From Porphyra umbilicalis (taxonomy: Eukaryota > Rhodophyta > Bangiophyceae > Bangiales > Bangiaceae), in assembly GCA_002049455.2 (NCBI GenBank), contig KV918918.1, positions 1 through 64,000 on the forward strand: a stretch of DNA of 64,000 bases. The letters are read 5' to 3'. Below the pieces are notes generated by a model. That model was not told where the DNA came from and did no database searches. It saw nothing but the letters and a program-made list of their open reading frames with translations. The stretch's first letter is position 1; every line of letters starts with the position of its first letter. Positions 33,731-45,900 of the stretch are shown here, piece by piece. Made by a program: the position numbers and the translations under genes.

Positions 33731-36700
33731 ATGGCCAAGCTCACGATCGGGCAGGTGGCGGATGCGATGGCAATCAAGCTCAACAAGAGGGCGGGCAGGC
33801 GCCGGCCTCCGACGCCGGCCGCCACCCGCCTACTGTTTCACTTCTTGCGGATGATCGAGACGTTGGCGGAGGACTACCCGACGATGAACTTCCACGTGCA
33901 CGTGTCGGGCTTTGACGAGAACGGCGACGTTTTCTGGACGCCGGTGTTTGAGGACAAGGCCGTGCTCGATAGCTCCGCTGGTGGGGTACTCGGCTCCGTC
34001 TACCGCTTTGTCGAGTCGGCCGGCGCAATGCGCGCCGCCTCGGCCAAGCGCATCCCCTCCATGCGCGCTACCCGCCGTCTGAGCACGGAAAAGGGTGGCG
34101 TCGGTGCGCCCTCTATCGACGGCGCGGGTAGTGCTCGCCGCGTGCCGGCCAAGGGAGGCCGCTGCCGCGGGAGCGACAGCCTGTCGCAGATTGAGCGGGC
34201 GGGGGAGAGCGGAGTCACAAAGCGCAGCTCCGATTTGAAGACAGAGTTACCTCCTGCCTCGGGAGCCGCAAGACCTTCGTCTACCACACCACCCACGTCG
34301 GAGGGCATTCACGCCGAGAAAGATGCCGAGGCAGAGGCGGCCGCTGCCGCCGCTGCCGTGCTCGACGCGGCTTTGGCGGAGGAGGAAGCCGAAACCGAAG
34401 CTGACGACGACGCTGCACAAGCGTTGATCCGTGCGGTTATCACCACCGGCGGGACGGTTCCCGCCGCGGACGGATCGGTAGTTGGTGTGGCTCCTAGCGG
34501 TAAGACCGCTACGCCCTGCACCGTCATGGGGAGCGCGGTTTCCGCTGCCACCTTGGCGGCGCCCCAAGCGGCGGCGCTGGAGGACGGTCTGTCATTGACA
34601 TCTGTGCGCAGCGGCGTTCCGCGCAGCTGGCGGAAGCAGCCTGACAAGTCACCCATTGTTGAGCGCCGGCCCGCGACGATCGGGGTTTCCGCTGCTACGA
34701 TGGTGCTTGTTGAGCGGCTTCTTGCCATTGGCAACGTCCGGACGCACTTGCGGACGCTGATGCCAATTTTGGGCAAGGCCATCGCCGACACGCTCGACAT
34801 GAGCGTCGTCGGGGCGAAGATACGGCTGGAATGGTGGCCGCGCAAGGATGAAAAGGACGTGTGGGCGCTCGAAGTGGAGCTTCCGTACGAGCTGCGTGCC
34901 AAGGTTGACAAGCGGACGCGGAAGGACGCGTTTGCACGACCCGTCAAGGTGTCGCTGCCGCATTTCTTTTGTCCACGCAACCGCGTCGACACCGACGTTC
35001 GATTGGCGCATCTCGTGCTCATGCTGCAAATGGAGGAGTCGGCTCGCGTTGCGTTTGACAACTTCATCAAGGCCAACTCCAGCACCGAGCTCAGTCGACC
35101 GCGCACGCAGACGCCCGCCTCTCTGACGTCGCTTGCACCTCTACGGTCGGCTCCACGCGTGCCCCCCTCCCCCGCGGAGCTTGCGGCTCTCCAAGTCGTC
35201 CCTCTGCCTCCTGGTGCAACATTCTTCAACACCCCCCTTCGACCGCGGGACCACGTGTACAAGGGATCTAATCCCCCAACTCACCTCACCCGCATTGCTC
35301 CATCCCCATTGCTCGCTCCTCTTCCCCCTGCTGCACTAGAGTCTTGTGGTAGCGGTCGCGGGAAGGGACCGGCTCGCATGCCGAAGCGAGTGGAACCAGC
35401 AGCTTTGCACCCGTCAGCGGCAAGTGGACGAACTCGCACGCCCAAGAAAGCGGCTCCGGCGGCATTAACCACGGCAGAGGCAAGGACACCAGCTACCGCG
35501 GCAACATCCGCGGCAGCGTCGGGTGCGCCTGCGGCCAGGGCGCGGCCGTCCGCTGTGTCGTCTACTTCGGTAGCTGCCAATGTCCGGCCAAGGCACCTCC
35601 TCGCAACAGCTCTCGGGCAGCACGCACACCACCGTCGAGTGAGCCACGTGCATCGAAGGCACCCCAGCCCTCCCCGCCGTCCGCATCGGCGGCACTGCCG
35701 CTCTCGCCATCCACGACGACGGCCCTGCTGCCACCCCCGTTAAAACCGGCGTCGGCACCGCCGCCCCCACCAACTGCGGCGACGGCGTCGCCGCTACGGC
35801 AGTCAAAGTCGCCCTCGCAACCAAAGCCGCGGCCTCCTTTGGTAGCGACGCCACGCCCGCCCCCTGCTTCTGTAGAGGCATCACCCCCACAGCCTCCTTT
35901 GGCGGTGGCTCCGACCTTGCATCCGGCGATGGCGGCTGGGGTGGCGACTAGGGCGGCGGCCGCTGCCACAGCCGAGTCGTCGCCGCCCAAGGGCCCGCCC
36001 CCGACGAGTAGCATCACGTCAAACTTCCCCGCCGAGGCTGCGTTGCTTGCCCGCACGAGACGAATCAACCCTTTCAAGAGCGCGAGTACCAAGACGGCGG
36101 CCGTGGGTGGATCCAACAAGACTGCCGCTGCGGGCGCCCCGACGCCATCCAACTCGCTGACCACCCCGCTACCTTCCTCCTCACCAGACACGCCGCCGGC
36201 ATTTTTGCCCGACGAGGCGGGCGTGGTTGTTCCTCCGGCGCAGTGGAGGCTGTGCATCCCTTCCCGGCGGCAGCCGTGATATCCAACCCTTCTGGAGCGG
36301 GGGACGCCCCGGCGCCATCCATCCCGCCGGCCGCCATCCTCCCTGCACCCTCACCAGACACGCCTCCACCACCCTCGCCCGACGGCACGGGTGCGGTGCT
36401 GCCGTCGACAGCAGTGGACTCGGCGGAGCCGTCGCCCGCCGCCCTCTCTGGCTCTGGCCCAGCGATCAAACCGCCATCGCCCGCGGTGCCACAGGCGGTG
36501 GTCACGGGGGCAGATTCATCCAACGCAACGGCGTCGACTCGCCGAAGTGGGAGGAGCGGGCGGAGCGTGTCTTTCTTTCGGGACAACCGCACTGGTGGGC
36601 CCGTCAGGCAAGAGATTGAAGCGAGCTCCCCGTCGTCGGCGGCATCGTCTCCAGACGACGCCGCTCGTCATCGGAAGCGCAAGCGGGCGGTGTCAAGCCC

Positions 36701-37244
36701 AAGTACGTCATCTGCTTCCGCTGGCGCGACCGCCTCTTCCGCTCTCGCGCCGGCCGCTTCTTCTCATGCACCTGTCGGGCGCAGTGCTCACGTACCTGTT
36801 GCCACGGCTGACAGGCTGCCTGCGGCTAAGCGGCGGCGCCGCTCCAGCGCTCGCTTGCGACAGAGTGGCGGCGGCGCATCTCAGGACGTCGTCGACGACG
36901 AGCCCAACAACGAGCCCAACAAGAAGCCCGAGGCCGAGCCCGTGGATGAGTCGACGGTGTCGGTGGCGGAGCTGGCCGACAACACGTGTTGCCAACTTCT
37001 CCGAGCCAATGGCAAGGCGGTCGCCATTGCGAGACTCGTCAAGAGCACGCGCCGCTTCCATGGCGTTACCGTGGATCCTGATTGTGTTGCTGTGCGTGTG
37101 ACTGCTGTGCAGGATGCTCTGTATCGGTATCCCATGCAGATTCGGTATCGTTTACCCGGCCACAGGCGCAAGGTGTGGCGCATGGGGGACCTACGTGGTG
37201 TGGAAATTGTGTGGTCACTTGACTCTTTGAAAGCTAGTTTGTAG
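33731..37244 (+). CDS. unrecognised large protein, basic and Pro/Ser-rich, with two frame changes
   Basis: I do not recognise this gene. The ATG at 33731 has a CCACC context. The N-terminal 90 residues look folded (LLFHFLRMIETLAEDYPTMN, VSGFDENGDVFWTPVFED). After an Ala/Glu-rich linker a second folded segment follows at about 34690-35070 (RLLAIGNVRTHLRTLMPILG, IRLEWWPRKDEKDVWALEVE). From about 35.59 kb the meaningful frame is the next one (Pro-rich, to 36279), and from about 36.2 kb the third, ending at 37244. The last part has basic clusters (RHRKRKR, AKRRRR) that suggest nuclear entry. It ends in a compact domain, CCQLLRANGKAVAIARLVKS ... YPMQIRYRLPGH ... VEIVWSLDSL. That ending faintly resembles the small beta domain of plant TdcA/Ulp1-type transposon proteins. 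Whether the frame changes are introns, errors or decay is open. Confidence 0.5.
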
Positions 37245-40200
37245 CACAGATGAACATAGACCCGGCTCTCTTTCTGTGCACACGGTGCCCTCGCTGCCTC
37301 AGGTGCTCAAAATCTTGTGCTCCTCACTATCGTGTTACTCTTTTGACAGGCGCTGAACAGGAGCCTTGCGCTCACATTGAATCCAAGGAGATTTCGCTGC
37401 GTCACAGACACGGATTTGGGAGTTACGTGATGTCTGAACAGTGAATCCAAACAGCACATCGGAAAATACAATACGCACTGCTATAGGAAGACCTTGATAA
37501 ATGTCGACGTCCGACTTAACAGCATTTTAGCTAACCTGTTGATTCTCCCGCGAGCTCGCGCAACCGCCACCAAGCCCGCCTGTCACAGGCGGCCCCAAAG
37601 CCCGCCCACCACAGGCGGCCGCAAACGCTCTGGTGCTTTCGGCAAGAAGCCGGCGCTTTGGCGGCACAGGGCCCATCCCCCTTTCGCACCAAGCCGCCGC
37701 TCTCTGACGCAAGCCAACCTGCCTTTTTGTCTCCTGCCGCGTGGCGCCCCCAACTCCTTCCCCGCCTGTCGTTTCTGACCGCGGCACCTGACCCCACCCC
37801 TCCACCGCTGCGCTGCCGGCGCCACTTGGCTCCGTCTGCGACTCCGACGTCGCTGCTGCGTCGAAGCGGAAACTCAGACTGCGCCGTGGTGCCGCCGGGG
37901 CGGAAAGGCTGTTCGCCGCCGCATCTGCCGTCATCGCCGCGCCAATGGCGGGTGCTCCGATGGCTTGTCGCCGCTGATGGGAGTGGATACCTCCGCGGGT
38001 CTTTCCGATGCGTCGGTGGCGGAGGCATCCGCGAGCCCACCGTGGCAGGGGCACGCTCGGGTCCGCTCGTGGTGGAGGCGCCCACGGATCCCCGGGCTGT
38101 GCGCCCGTCGGTGGCGGGGGCATGACCGAGTCCGTCGGTGGCGGAGGCACGCGCGGGTCTGTTGGTGGCAGGAGCGTCCGTGTGCTCCTCGGGGGTGGCG
38201 AGGGCGCCCACAAGCCCGTCCGTGCCAGCGGCACTCGTGAGTTCGCTGGTGGTGGACGCGCCCGCGGATCGTCCTGCTGTGAACCCATTGCTGGCGGGGG
38301 CATGCGCGAGTCCGTCGGTGGTGGGGGCACGCGCAGGATGGTCGGTGGAGGGAGCGTCCGTGGGCTCCTCGGACAAGGACGATGCAGACGTCGAGCGCTA
38401 CGACAATATCTGCAACGTGGCGCAAGACTTTGGCGAGGTGTGGTCGCTGCCACCGCAGTAGCCACTCGGACAGCAAGTAGCAGCCGTGGCGGCGGCCACG
38501 GCGACGGCGAACTCGGTGAAGTCAAAGGCGCACGACACCAGGGCGGCTGCCGCCCGCACTCTGGCGGAAGAGGTGGTCGGCGAGGCACAGCGCACGTGCT
38601 GCGTCACCCCGGTGAGCTGGGGACGGCCACCACGGCGCCGTAGCCATGGACGGCGCCGCTAGAGGGCCGTGGCAGGAGAGGCGGGGGGCGCCGTTGCTAT
38701 GTCGATGGGGGTTTGCGTTTGATGACACGCCGGCGGCCACCGTAGGTTGGCCACCGTACGCTGCGGCGCTGAAGAGGGGAGAGGAGTCAACATGCAGTGA
38801 AACATATTATATGGAAGAACGGCGACTTTGTGCTCTCATCATACAAACGAGTAATGCTCTCGGAACCTGTATGGTAAAAGACAGTAGCGGAGACGCTGAC
38901 ACGGATGTCCCCCGGCCCCACGAACCACACCCGGACCGCACTCAACCGTAGAGCCGCCGCCACCCACCGCGGAGCGACCACGGCCGGTCGACTGGCCGCT
39001 CACCGCCACAGTACCCATTATCTTCCTTGCTGGGGCGTCCCGTCGAGACTTTAAGCAAGTGTGTTTCTGAAGCACAATGGGCTACCGTGTGCAAACATCG
39101 AGAAAAGAAACAGTACCCTCGGTGATCGCCTTGTAGAAAACACCAAGTACGCGACTGTCTCGGACGGCCGCCACGCCCACCATCCCCACACATACCGCGC
39201 TCGGCCGCAGGGGTTCCAATACCCGGCCAAGCTGCAACCGTCGGCGGACCCACCGCCCCCGCCGCCATCCGCACGGCGCATGGCAATACGGCCGCCACCG
39301 TCCCCACCAAACCGCGCTCTGCTGCAAGGCCGCCGCTATTCTCGACGGAGCCGCCACGGCTGGCCGACACACCGCCTCCGCCGCTGTCCGCAGCGCGCAT
39401 GGCCGTACGGCCGCGGCTATCCACCGCCAAGCCGGCAGGGAAGGCTGCCCTTCACTGTCGTCCACGTCGCTGTCGTCGTCGCCACATTCGTCGTGGCCCC
39501 ATTTTCCTTGCACAATTCGGTGAATCTCGCGACTGCCGTACCGATGGCCACTCTGTCAAATCATCCGATGGCACAGGGTGGAAGCGTCCCGCGGGATGTG
39601 GCGGTACTGTATTCCCAGAGATGGGGGTCACTCTTCCCCGCCATGTTCCTCGGTCGCTCCCGTTGGAACCCGTTAAGTGGTCCAGGCATCGGGCACACCA
39701 CCGGCCTGTGGCGGCACCTCCCCAGTCGGGCAGGAGGGGTACGCGTGCGACAGCTGCGATGCAGAAAGGCGATTCGAGACCAGCTGGGGTCCGGGGGGGA
39801 GCAGTCGCGGGAACCAGGTGAGGAATGCGCCGTAATGGGGGTTCAGGGGTGGGGAGGGGTTGGCCACGCGGTCGTAAGGAGGTGATGACAGAGAGCCATA
39901 CGCTTGCTACATGCTCCTCTTCAACCCCCCCTCACAGTCAGATTGTTGGCTGGCCTGTCTCCAAGAACGAATCAAGGCCAGTCCGGCTTCAATGGCCCTC
40001 GACAACAAAACCAGGTCTGCAGACCCGCAAATATTTCTTCTGGAGCTCTTTGCCGGCTTTTATCCAATCAAAATTGAGCACGCTGCTTCAAGTGCAGTGT
40101 CAACTCGGTAAGGCAGCGCGGTCTGGTGACTGGGCCACGGGAGAGTCCCTTTTGCGCTTCCTTACGAGGGGCTGAGACAGTGCCTCCTGGAAAGTTGTTT

Positions 40201-40811
40201 AACCGGGACAGCCGAATCTGATGTGGCTGTCGGCCTCACGGATCCCACCGATCCGCCCTTCTGGGGCCCTTGTGACCTGGCCGATTGGCCTGCCCGCTCC
40301 TCGGGGCCCTGCGACTCCCACGAGTCGGTGCTGCTGGACGCCTGCTAACGCCAGCCGGATCACTCTCCTCGCGGTCGCAGGGGAACCTGCATGTCCATTC
40401 CTGAGCGCCACCCTGATTGGAGGTGGCCGAGGTACACTGTCCTGACCCCCGATTCCTCCGCTGCCGCCGACGCCGCTGAGCCAGGTGGAGCAGCCATAGG
40501 GCGCCGCTCGATTACAGTTCGCGTCGTGTAGAGATGGCTCTCGGCGACCAAGTCAGGACGGGGTATCTCGGCGGTCCGTGACATTTGCTCGCGAAGAATC
40601 GCTTGGAACCGTTGTTGGCAGAGAACCTATCAAGCTGGGGTCGATGCATTTACTACTGGGATGAGAATAGATACATGTGCAAGGAGGTGTCCATTGTACC
40701 AAAGAGGAAACAACGAAGACCACAGAGTCGAGGAGCAACATACATATAACGTCAGAAAAAACCAAGCACGTTGACGTGCACATGCAGATGTGGGGGGCGA
40801 CCAAGGCCCAG
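37245..40811. other. repeat-rich region without a recognised gene
   Basis: Positions 37.53-38.6 kb are open on both strands and built of degenerate GTCGGTGGCGGGGGC-type repeats. One plus frame ends at 38461 with the acidic and quite protein-like SDKDDADVERYDNICNVAQD, so a decayed coding end is possible. Near 39.25-39.43 kb a block is duplicated with a period of about 125 bases (CATGGCAATACGGCCGCCAC and CATGGCCGTACGGCCGCGGC). Positions 39.9-40.8 kb show no clear gene. Confidence 0.4.
38030..38380. repeat. degenerate GC-rich tandem repeats
   Basis: Variants of CCGTCGGTGGCGGGGGCA and GCGCCCACGGATCC recur about eight to ten times with irregular spacing. The plus-strand frame reads as Ala/Val/Ser/Pro-rich sequence and the minus frame as PPPTDSRMPPP-type sequence. 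No function can be assigned. Confidence 0.5.
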
Positions 40812-41516
40812 TCAGTCGAAGAACGGGTGAGACTGCAGGTACACGTCGTGGCTGATGCCCTGGCCGTGCTCCCAGCAGAAGCGGAGCTGGACAGTGCGAG
40901 ACTCGTCCCATGCGCTCTCAATCATCCGGGCCAGACCCTCCTTGCAGTAGTGCAAAATGGAGCCCGGTGCCTCGTCCGGCGGCACCATACCGTGAAGAAA
41001 GGCACGGACAAGTGCGCGGCGCGTCCAGCACGCAGCGTCAACGCGCTCAAAATGCTCAGACAGGCGGACGCGCCAACGAGCCAAGCCCGGCCACCTGTAC
41101 ACCGCCTGCGCCAGACCCACAAGTGCTAGGGTAGTTGCACGAGAAATGTAGATGGAGGGCTCAAACGTCCTCAGAGCCGCGGGAGCGGCTGTAGTACACG
41201 GGGGCGCAGGGGGAGACGATGTGCGCGTGCCTGCAGGAAGCCAGTGCGTGAGGGGTGCGGCAGAGGGTGGGGTGGTCGACCCCGCAGCACCCCCGGGAGC
41301 AGCGGGAGGAGCACCGGGCGAAGGCCCCCGAGCGGCAACGTCACCGACGACACTTGAACGAGGAGGTTCCGGCTTGGTGGCGACCGGTGGTGCTCCCATC
41401 GTGGGGGGTGGCGGCAGATCCGTCACGTCCTTGGCCTCCGGCTCGCCCCCAAAGAAAGAGCGGGCGGAGCTCACGACAGCCGCCACAGCGACTTGGCCGG
41501 ATCGGAGGCGGTCCAT
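40812..41516 (-). CDS. unrecognised 234-aa protein
   Basis: A clean single-exon frame with an ATG at 41516. The first 110 residues are Pro/Ala/Ser-rich and likely disordered. The second half reads as a globular, mostly helical domain: ATTLALVGLAQAVYRWPGLA, WRVRLSEHFERVDAACWTRR, SILHYCKEGLARMIESAWDE, TVQLRFCWEHGQGISHDVYL, ending HPFFD. The contrast between a disordered N-terminus and a Trp/Cys/His-bearing C-terminus, and the fact that only this frame looks like protein, support a real gene. I know no family for it. Membrane segments are not convincing. The copia insertion lies about 0.9 kb upstream on its 5' side. Confidence 0.55.
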   Translation of the reverse strand: MDRLRSGQVAVAAVVSSARSFFGGEPEAKDVTDLPPPPTMGAPPVATKPEPPRSSVVGDVAARGPSPGAPPAAPGGAAGSTTPPSAAPLTHWLPAGTRTSSPPAPPCTTAAPAALRTFEPSIYISRATTLALVGLAQAVYRWPGLARWRVRLSEHFERVDAACWTRRALVRAFLHGMVPPDEAPGSILHYCKEGLARMIESAWDESRTVQLRFCWEHGQGISHDVYLQSHPFFD

Positions 41517-41964
41517 GCTTCACCAGAAGCCAAGGGAAGCTGTGAAGGGCCAGAGAAGAGGTGCGAGCACAGCAGCCTGAGGCAGCCCCCTTGGTGCGAC
41601 AGAGGGCGGCGGAGGAAGCGACAGGGGGTGGCGCGTCATAGAATGCGGGGGCGGGTCAACCTGGAATGCCGCCGGCGTGAGGGAGGGCGGTGGCGGTGGC
41701 AGACAGGAAAGTGGCGGGTGGCCGCCGGGAAGGCACAGCAGGGCAGCCAGGAAGCGCGGCGCTGGAAACCTGGTCGTCGGGGGCCTTTAGCCACGCCAGC
41801 GGTCAGTGGTGAACAGGTAGGGGGGAGGGGGCAGCGATAATGAAGGGAGCGGCAAACTGGGATGCGGGGGGCTGGCAGCCAGGAAGATAAAGGGCGGGGG
41901 GGGGTTGTAGCGACCAGGCGGCGAGCAAGTGGAGCGTGGGGGAGGTGCGGCGCAACAGCGATGG

Positions 41965-42174
41965 TCAAGCGACGCAAAGCTGACCAGGAATGAACTGGAC
42001 CGTGCTGAAGCCCAGCGCACGGCGACCAAACAGCAGCCACAGCGCTTTGGCGGGAGCGTTAGCGCAGTCTCCTCCAAGAAGAGCCAGTGTTGAGCAAAGC
42101 AGCGTGGGCATCTCGTCCAGGATGTATGTAGCCTGCCCCAGGGGCAGATGGTAACAGAAGAGGTTGAATAGGAC
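41965..42174 (-). CDS. possible terminal exon of a membrane protein
   Basis: A 70-codon block after the acceptor-like GCATTCCAG reads VLFNLFCYHLPLGQATYILD, then EMPTLLCSTLALLGG and KALWLLFGRRALGFSTVQFI before a TGA at 41965. The hydrophobic, non-repetitive composition is unlike surrounding noise and suits a multi-pass membrane protein. No upstream exon could be joined in frame, and the copia element begins only about 270 bases away, so an older gene may have been interrupted. Low certainty. Confidence 0.25.
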   Translation of the reverse strand, partial: VLFNLFCYHLPLGQATYILDEMPTLLCSTLALLGGDCANAPAKALWLLFGRRALGFSTVQFIPGQLCVA

Positions 42175-42447
42175 CTGGAATGCTGGTGTTTAGTTAGTGG
42201 TGTACGACAGTAACTCTCATATGTCCTTGTCCTTGTTACATCACGTCTACCCACCTGCTCTCGTACGTTTCCGTGACATGCGGATGGTCCGGCACCTTCC
42301 AAGTGGGACCGAAGCCGGCACGACGCCAACATCGGCCAGCTTGACGGCACCGACCTGAATGCAGGTGCTATCACATGACATGCTGCCGTGCCGGCCGGCG
42401 CCGCCGCCAGGTTCTTTCTCTCGACCAGAAGCGCGTGCGCAAGACAG

Positions 42448-42865
42448 TGTTGAATCGCAGTGGGGATAGGGGTTGGGGGACCACGGTGAAGTGGTTGAGT
42501 GGCTTGAGCTTGTGTGTGTGTGTGCGAACGTGCTTTGTTGGTTGTCCTAAGGTTCGCCTGCCTCTCCCAACCGAGAGAACCTCTCAAATAGTCCCCACCG
42601 GCCCAAGTGCTCCCCCCTCTCGCGCCCACACCGACGCTCACGCCCTCGCACCAAATCGGAACACTCACCAAATCAAAAGCCACTAGAGCAAAGCGAAGAT
42701 CAAATCCAAAACATGCCAAAAGTAACGCCCCAAGATGACCCAACACAAATGTGTGCAACTTGACCACGTCTTGCAAATGTACCATGTGGGGTACCATAAG
42801 GGTCACCGACCATCATCCATCCGCGAACCGCCAGTGGAGTCGGCGACGAGCATCACAGTCCAACA
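42448..42865 (-). repeat. 3' LTR of the copia element
   Basis: It starts TGTTG and ends CAACA on the plus strand, the usual short terminal inversion. It carries a (TG)n run and is 416/418 identical to the other LTR. Confidence 0.96.
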
Positions 42866-42876
42866 CTCCTCCTTGC
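42866..42876 (-). promoter_or_regulatory. polypurine tract of the copia element
   Basis: On the coding strand GCAAGGAGGAG directly abuts the 3' LTR, the expected place and composition for plus-strand DNA priming. Confidence 0.8.
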
Positions 42877-42900
42877 TTGTTGCCGCGGCGGTTCTTGTTT

Positions 42901-45900
42901 TCAGCAAAGCCCCATGGCCTCGACATGCTTGTCGTGCTTGGTCTTGCCGAGCTCCTTCGTCATTGGGTCCGCCACCATGTCGTCCGTTGCACAATGCTCC
43001 AGTGTCACCTTGTCCGTCGTGATGGCCTCGCGCACAAAGTGGTAGCGAATTTCGATGTGCTTAGTGCGCTTGTGCTCGACGGGGTTCTTGGAGAAGTCAA
43101 TGCACCCGCTGTTGTCGACCTTGATGTTGATCGGCCCGCCCCAGATCGCTGTCCGCAGCCCTTGAGTTGCCACGCTTTGCACGAGCTTGTTGAGCCAAAC
43201 AGCTTCCTTGCTGGCCTCACATAGAGCCATGTACTCGGCTTCCATCGTCGACAGCGCCACCGTCTTCTGCAACTTAGAATCCCAGCTGACGGCTGCTCCG
43301 CCAAAGATGAAGGTGAAGCCCGTCGTAGAACGTCGCGTCTCGTGGTCACCCGCCCAGTCGGCATCACCAAAGCCTTGTAGAACACAGGAAGAGTTCTTGT
43401 CGAAGACCAGCCCCTTGGCCATCGAACCCTTGACGTACCGTAGAACGCGCTTGATCGCCGCCCAATGCTCCTTGCCGTAGCACGAGACAAACCGACTCAG
43501 CTTCCCGATAGCGAAGGCGAGGTCAGGACGTGTCCCGACCATCAGGTACATTAGACTGCCGACGGCTTCGCGGTAGGGCAGCGCGTCGTCGCTCTCGTCG
43601 GCCTTGACCAGCTGCAGGCCCACCTCCAACGGCGTTCCGATCGGGTTGCACTCCGCCATCCCGAACTTCTCCAGCACTTGCGCCGCGTACTTGCCCTGCG
43701 ACAGCTTGAGGGTGCCCAACGCCTTGTCACGCCTAATCTCTAGCCCGAGGATGACCTTCGCCTCGCCCAGGTCCTTCATCTCAAAACGCTTGTGCAGAGC
43801 GTCCTTAATCTTGTAGATCGCCGCCCGGCTTGATGCCACCAACAGGAGATCGTCGACGTACACCAGGACGATGATGATTTCGCCGTCATCCATGAGGAGG
43901 TAGAGGCATGCATCCGGGTCAATGTTGTCAAACCCCTGCGACTTGAGGAAGTCGTCGAGCTTGGCGTACCACATCTTGGGAGCTTGCTTCAGCCCATACA
44001 GCGCTTGGAGGAGACGACAAACTTTGTCAGGATACGTCGGATCGACATAGCCGTCTGGCTGCTCCATGTAGACCTCCTCGTCAAGGTCGCCGTTGAGGAA
44101 TGCCGTCTTGATGTCCATCTGATGTAGCTCCCACCCGTTCGCCGCCGTCATCGCCAGGATGCATCGAATGGTGGTGAACTTGGCCACCGGCGCGAACGTC
44201 TCGTTGAAGTCGAGCCCCTTGATCTGCCGGTTCCCCATGAAGCACAGGCGCGCCTTGTGACGCGTCGTGTTGTTCCCGTCCTTGTCAACCTCGTTCTTGA
44301 CCTTGTAGACCCACTTGCCCTTCAGCACGCGTCGACTGGCCGGGCGATCCGTCAAGCGCCAAGTCTTGTTCTTGTGGATGGCCTTCATCTCCTCGTCCAT
44401 GGCAATCTTCCACTTAGCCGATTCCTGCCCTTGAACGGCTTGCACGTACGTCGTGGGCGCCTCGTGAGCAACCAGGCTCACCGGGCGCCAGTACTCGACA
44501 GGGGGTCGCCGCGCTCTGCCGCTCCGACGCAGCGTGTCTTGAGAGCCGCCACAACCTTGATTGTCGTCCGCGGACTTGTCAGATCCATCGTCTTGCTTGT
44601 AATCCTTGTCGTCATTGTCAGCATCCACGTCTTCGCCGTCGCTTGCAGAGCGCAAACCCGTCTCGACTCCGACGTTTTCGTCTCCAGGAAACTCCTCTGC
44701 AACTTCTGCCACCTCGCTTACGTTCGTCTCGGCGAACACGACGCTTCGTGCCTTGACGACCTTGCCGTCGTCGAGGATGACCTTGTACGCCTTGCTGCCG
44801 TCGGGATAGCCTAAGAAGACGCCCTTCGCCGCCTTGTCGCCAAACTTGCCGTCGATGTGACTCTTGTGCAGCACCACCCAGCATGTCGACCCAAACACCC
44901 GCATGTGGCTTACGTCGGGCTTATTTCCGGTCCACAGCTCAAAAGGCGTCTTGCCGACGGGAAGCGCCCGGCTGGTGACGCGGTTCTTGATGTAGACCGC
45001 CGTCTTGATGGCATCCGCCCAAAGATCTTGATCGACGTCCTTGTGTCGCATCATGGTGCGAGCCATCTCCACGAGAACTCGGTTGAGCCGCTCAGCAGCC
45101 CCGTTCTGCTGCGGCGTGTCGGGCACCGTGGTCTGGTGCGTCGTGCCGTTCTCATCGTGAAGAGCCTTGAATGCATTCGACACATACTCGCCGCCATTAT
45201 CGGAGCGTAGGATCTTGATCTTGGTTCCCGTGTGCAGCTGGGCCTTCGTCAGCCACTTCTTGTACTCCGAGAGCAGATCGCTCTTCTTCTGCAGGAAGAC
45301 CACGTCTGTCCAGCGGGAGAAGTCGTCAGTGAAGGTGCCAAAGTAGAGCGCACCGCCACGCGACGGCTCCGACATTGGCCCGCCCAGGTCCGAGTGCACG
45401 AGCTGCAGGCGCTTGCTGACTCGACCTCCTCCTGCACTAGGCATAGGCGTCATAGCTGCCTTCCCATACACGCACGGCTCGCAGACGTCCTTGACCGCCA
45501 TGGACGAGCACTTGAGTCCATTGATGTCCTTGTTCTTGATCATCCGCTTAACGCCAGCCACGTTGACGTGCCCAAGGCGCTCATGCCAAAGCTGAAGGGA
45601 GGCCACCGCAGCAATATCCAACAGTGGGGCCATGTCCAGGTGGTAGAGCCCACTCTTCCGCGTGCCGCACGCAGCGACCTTATCGCTAATCTTGATGATC
45701 GTCTTACCGCCCTTGAATGACACTTCCGCACCACGTTCCTCCATCATGCCGACCGACATGAGGTTGAAGCCCATAGTAGGAACATTGAGTACCTTCTCCA
45801 ACTTGATCTTGCGCGTCTTGCCGTGAACGATGACATTGAGCACGACGGTTCCGACGCCCGCCGTGGCTACGGACCCCTTGTCACCCATGGTGACGCTGCG

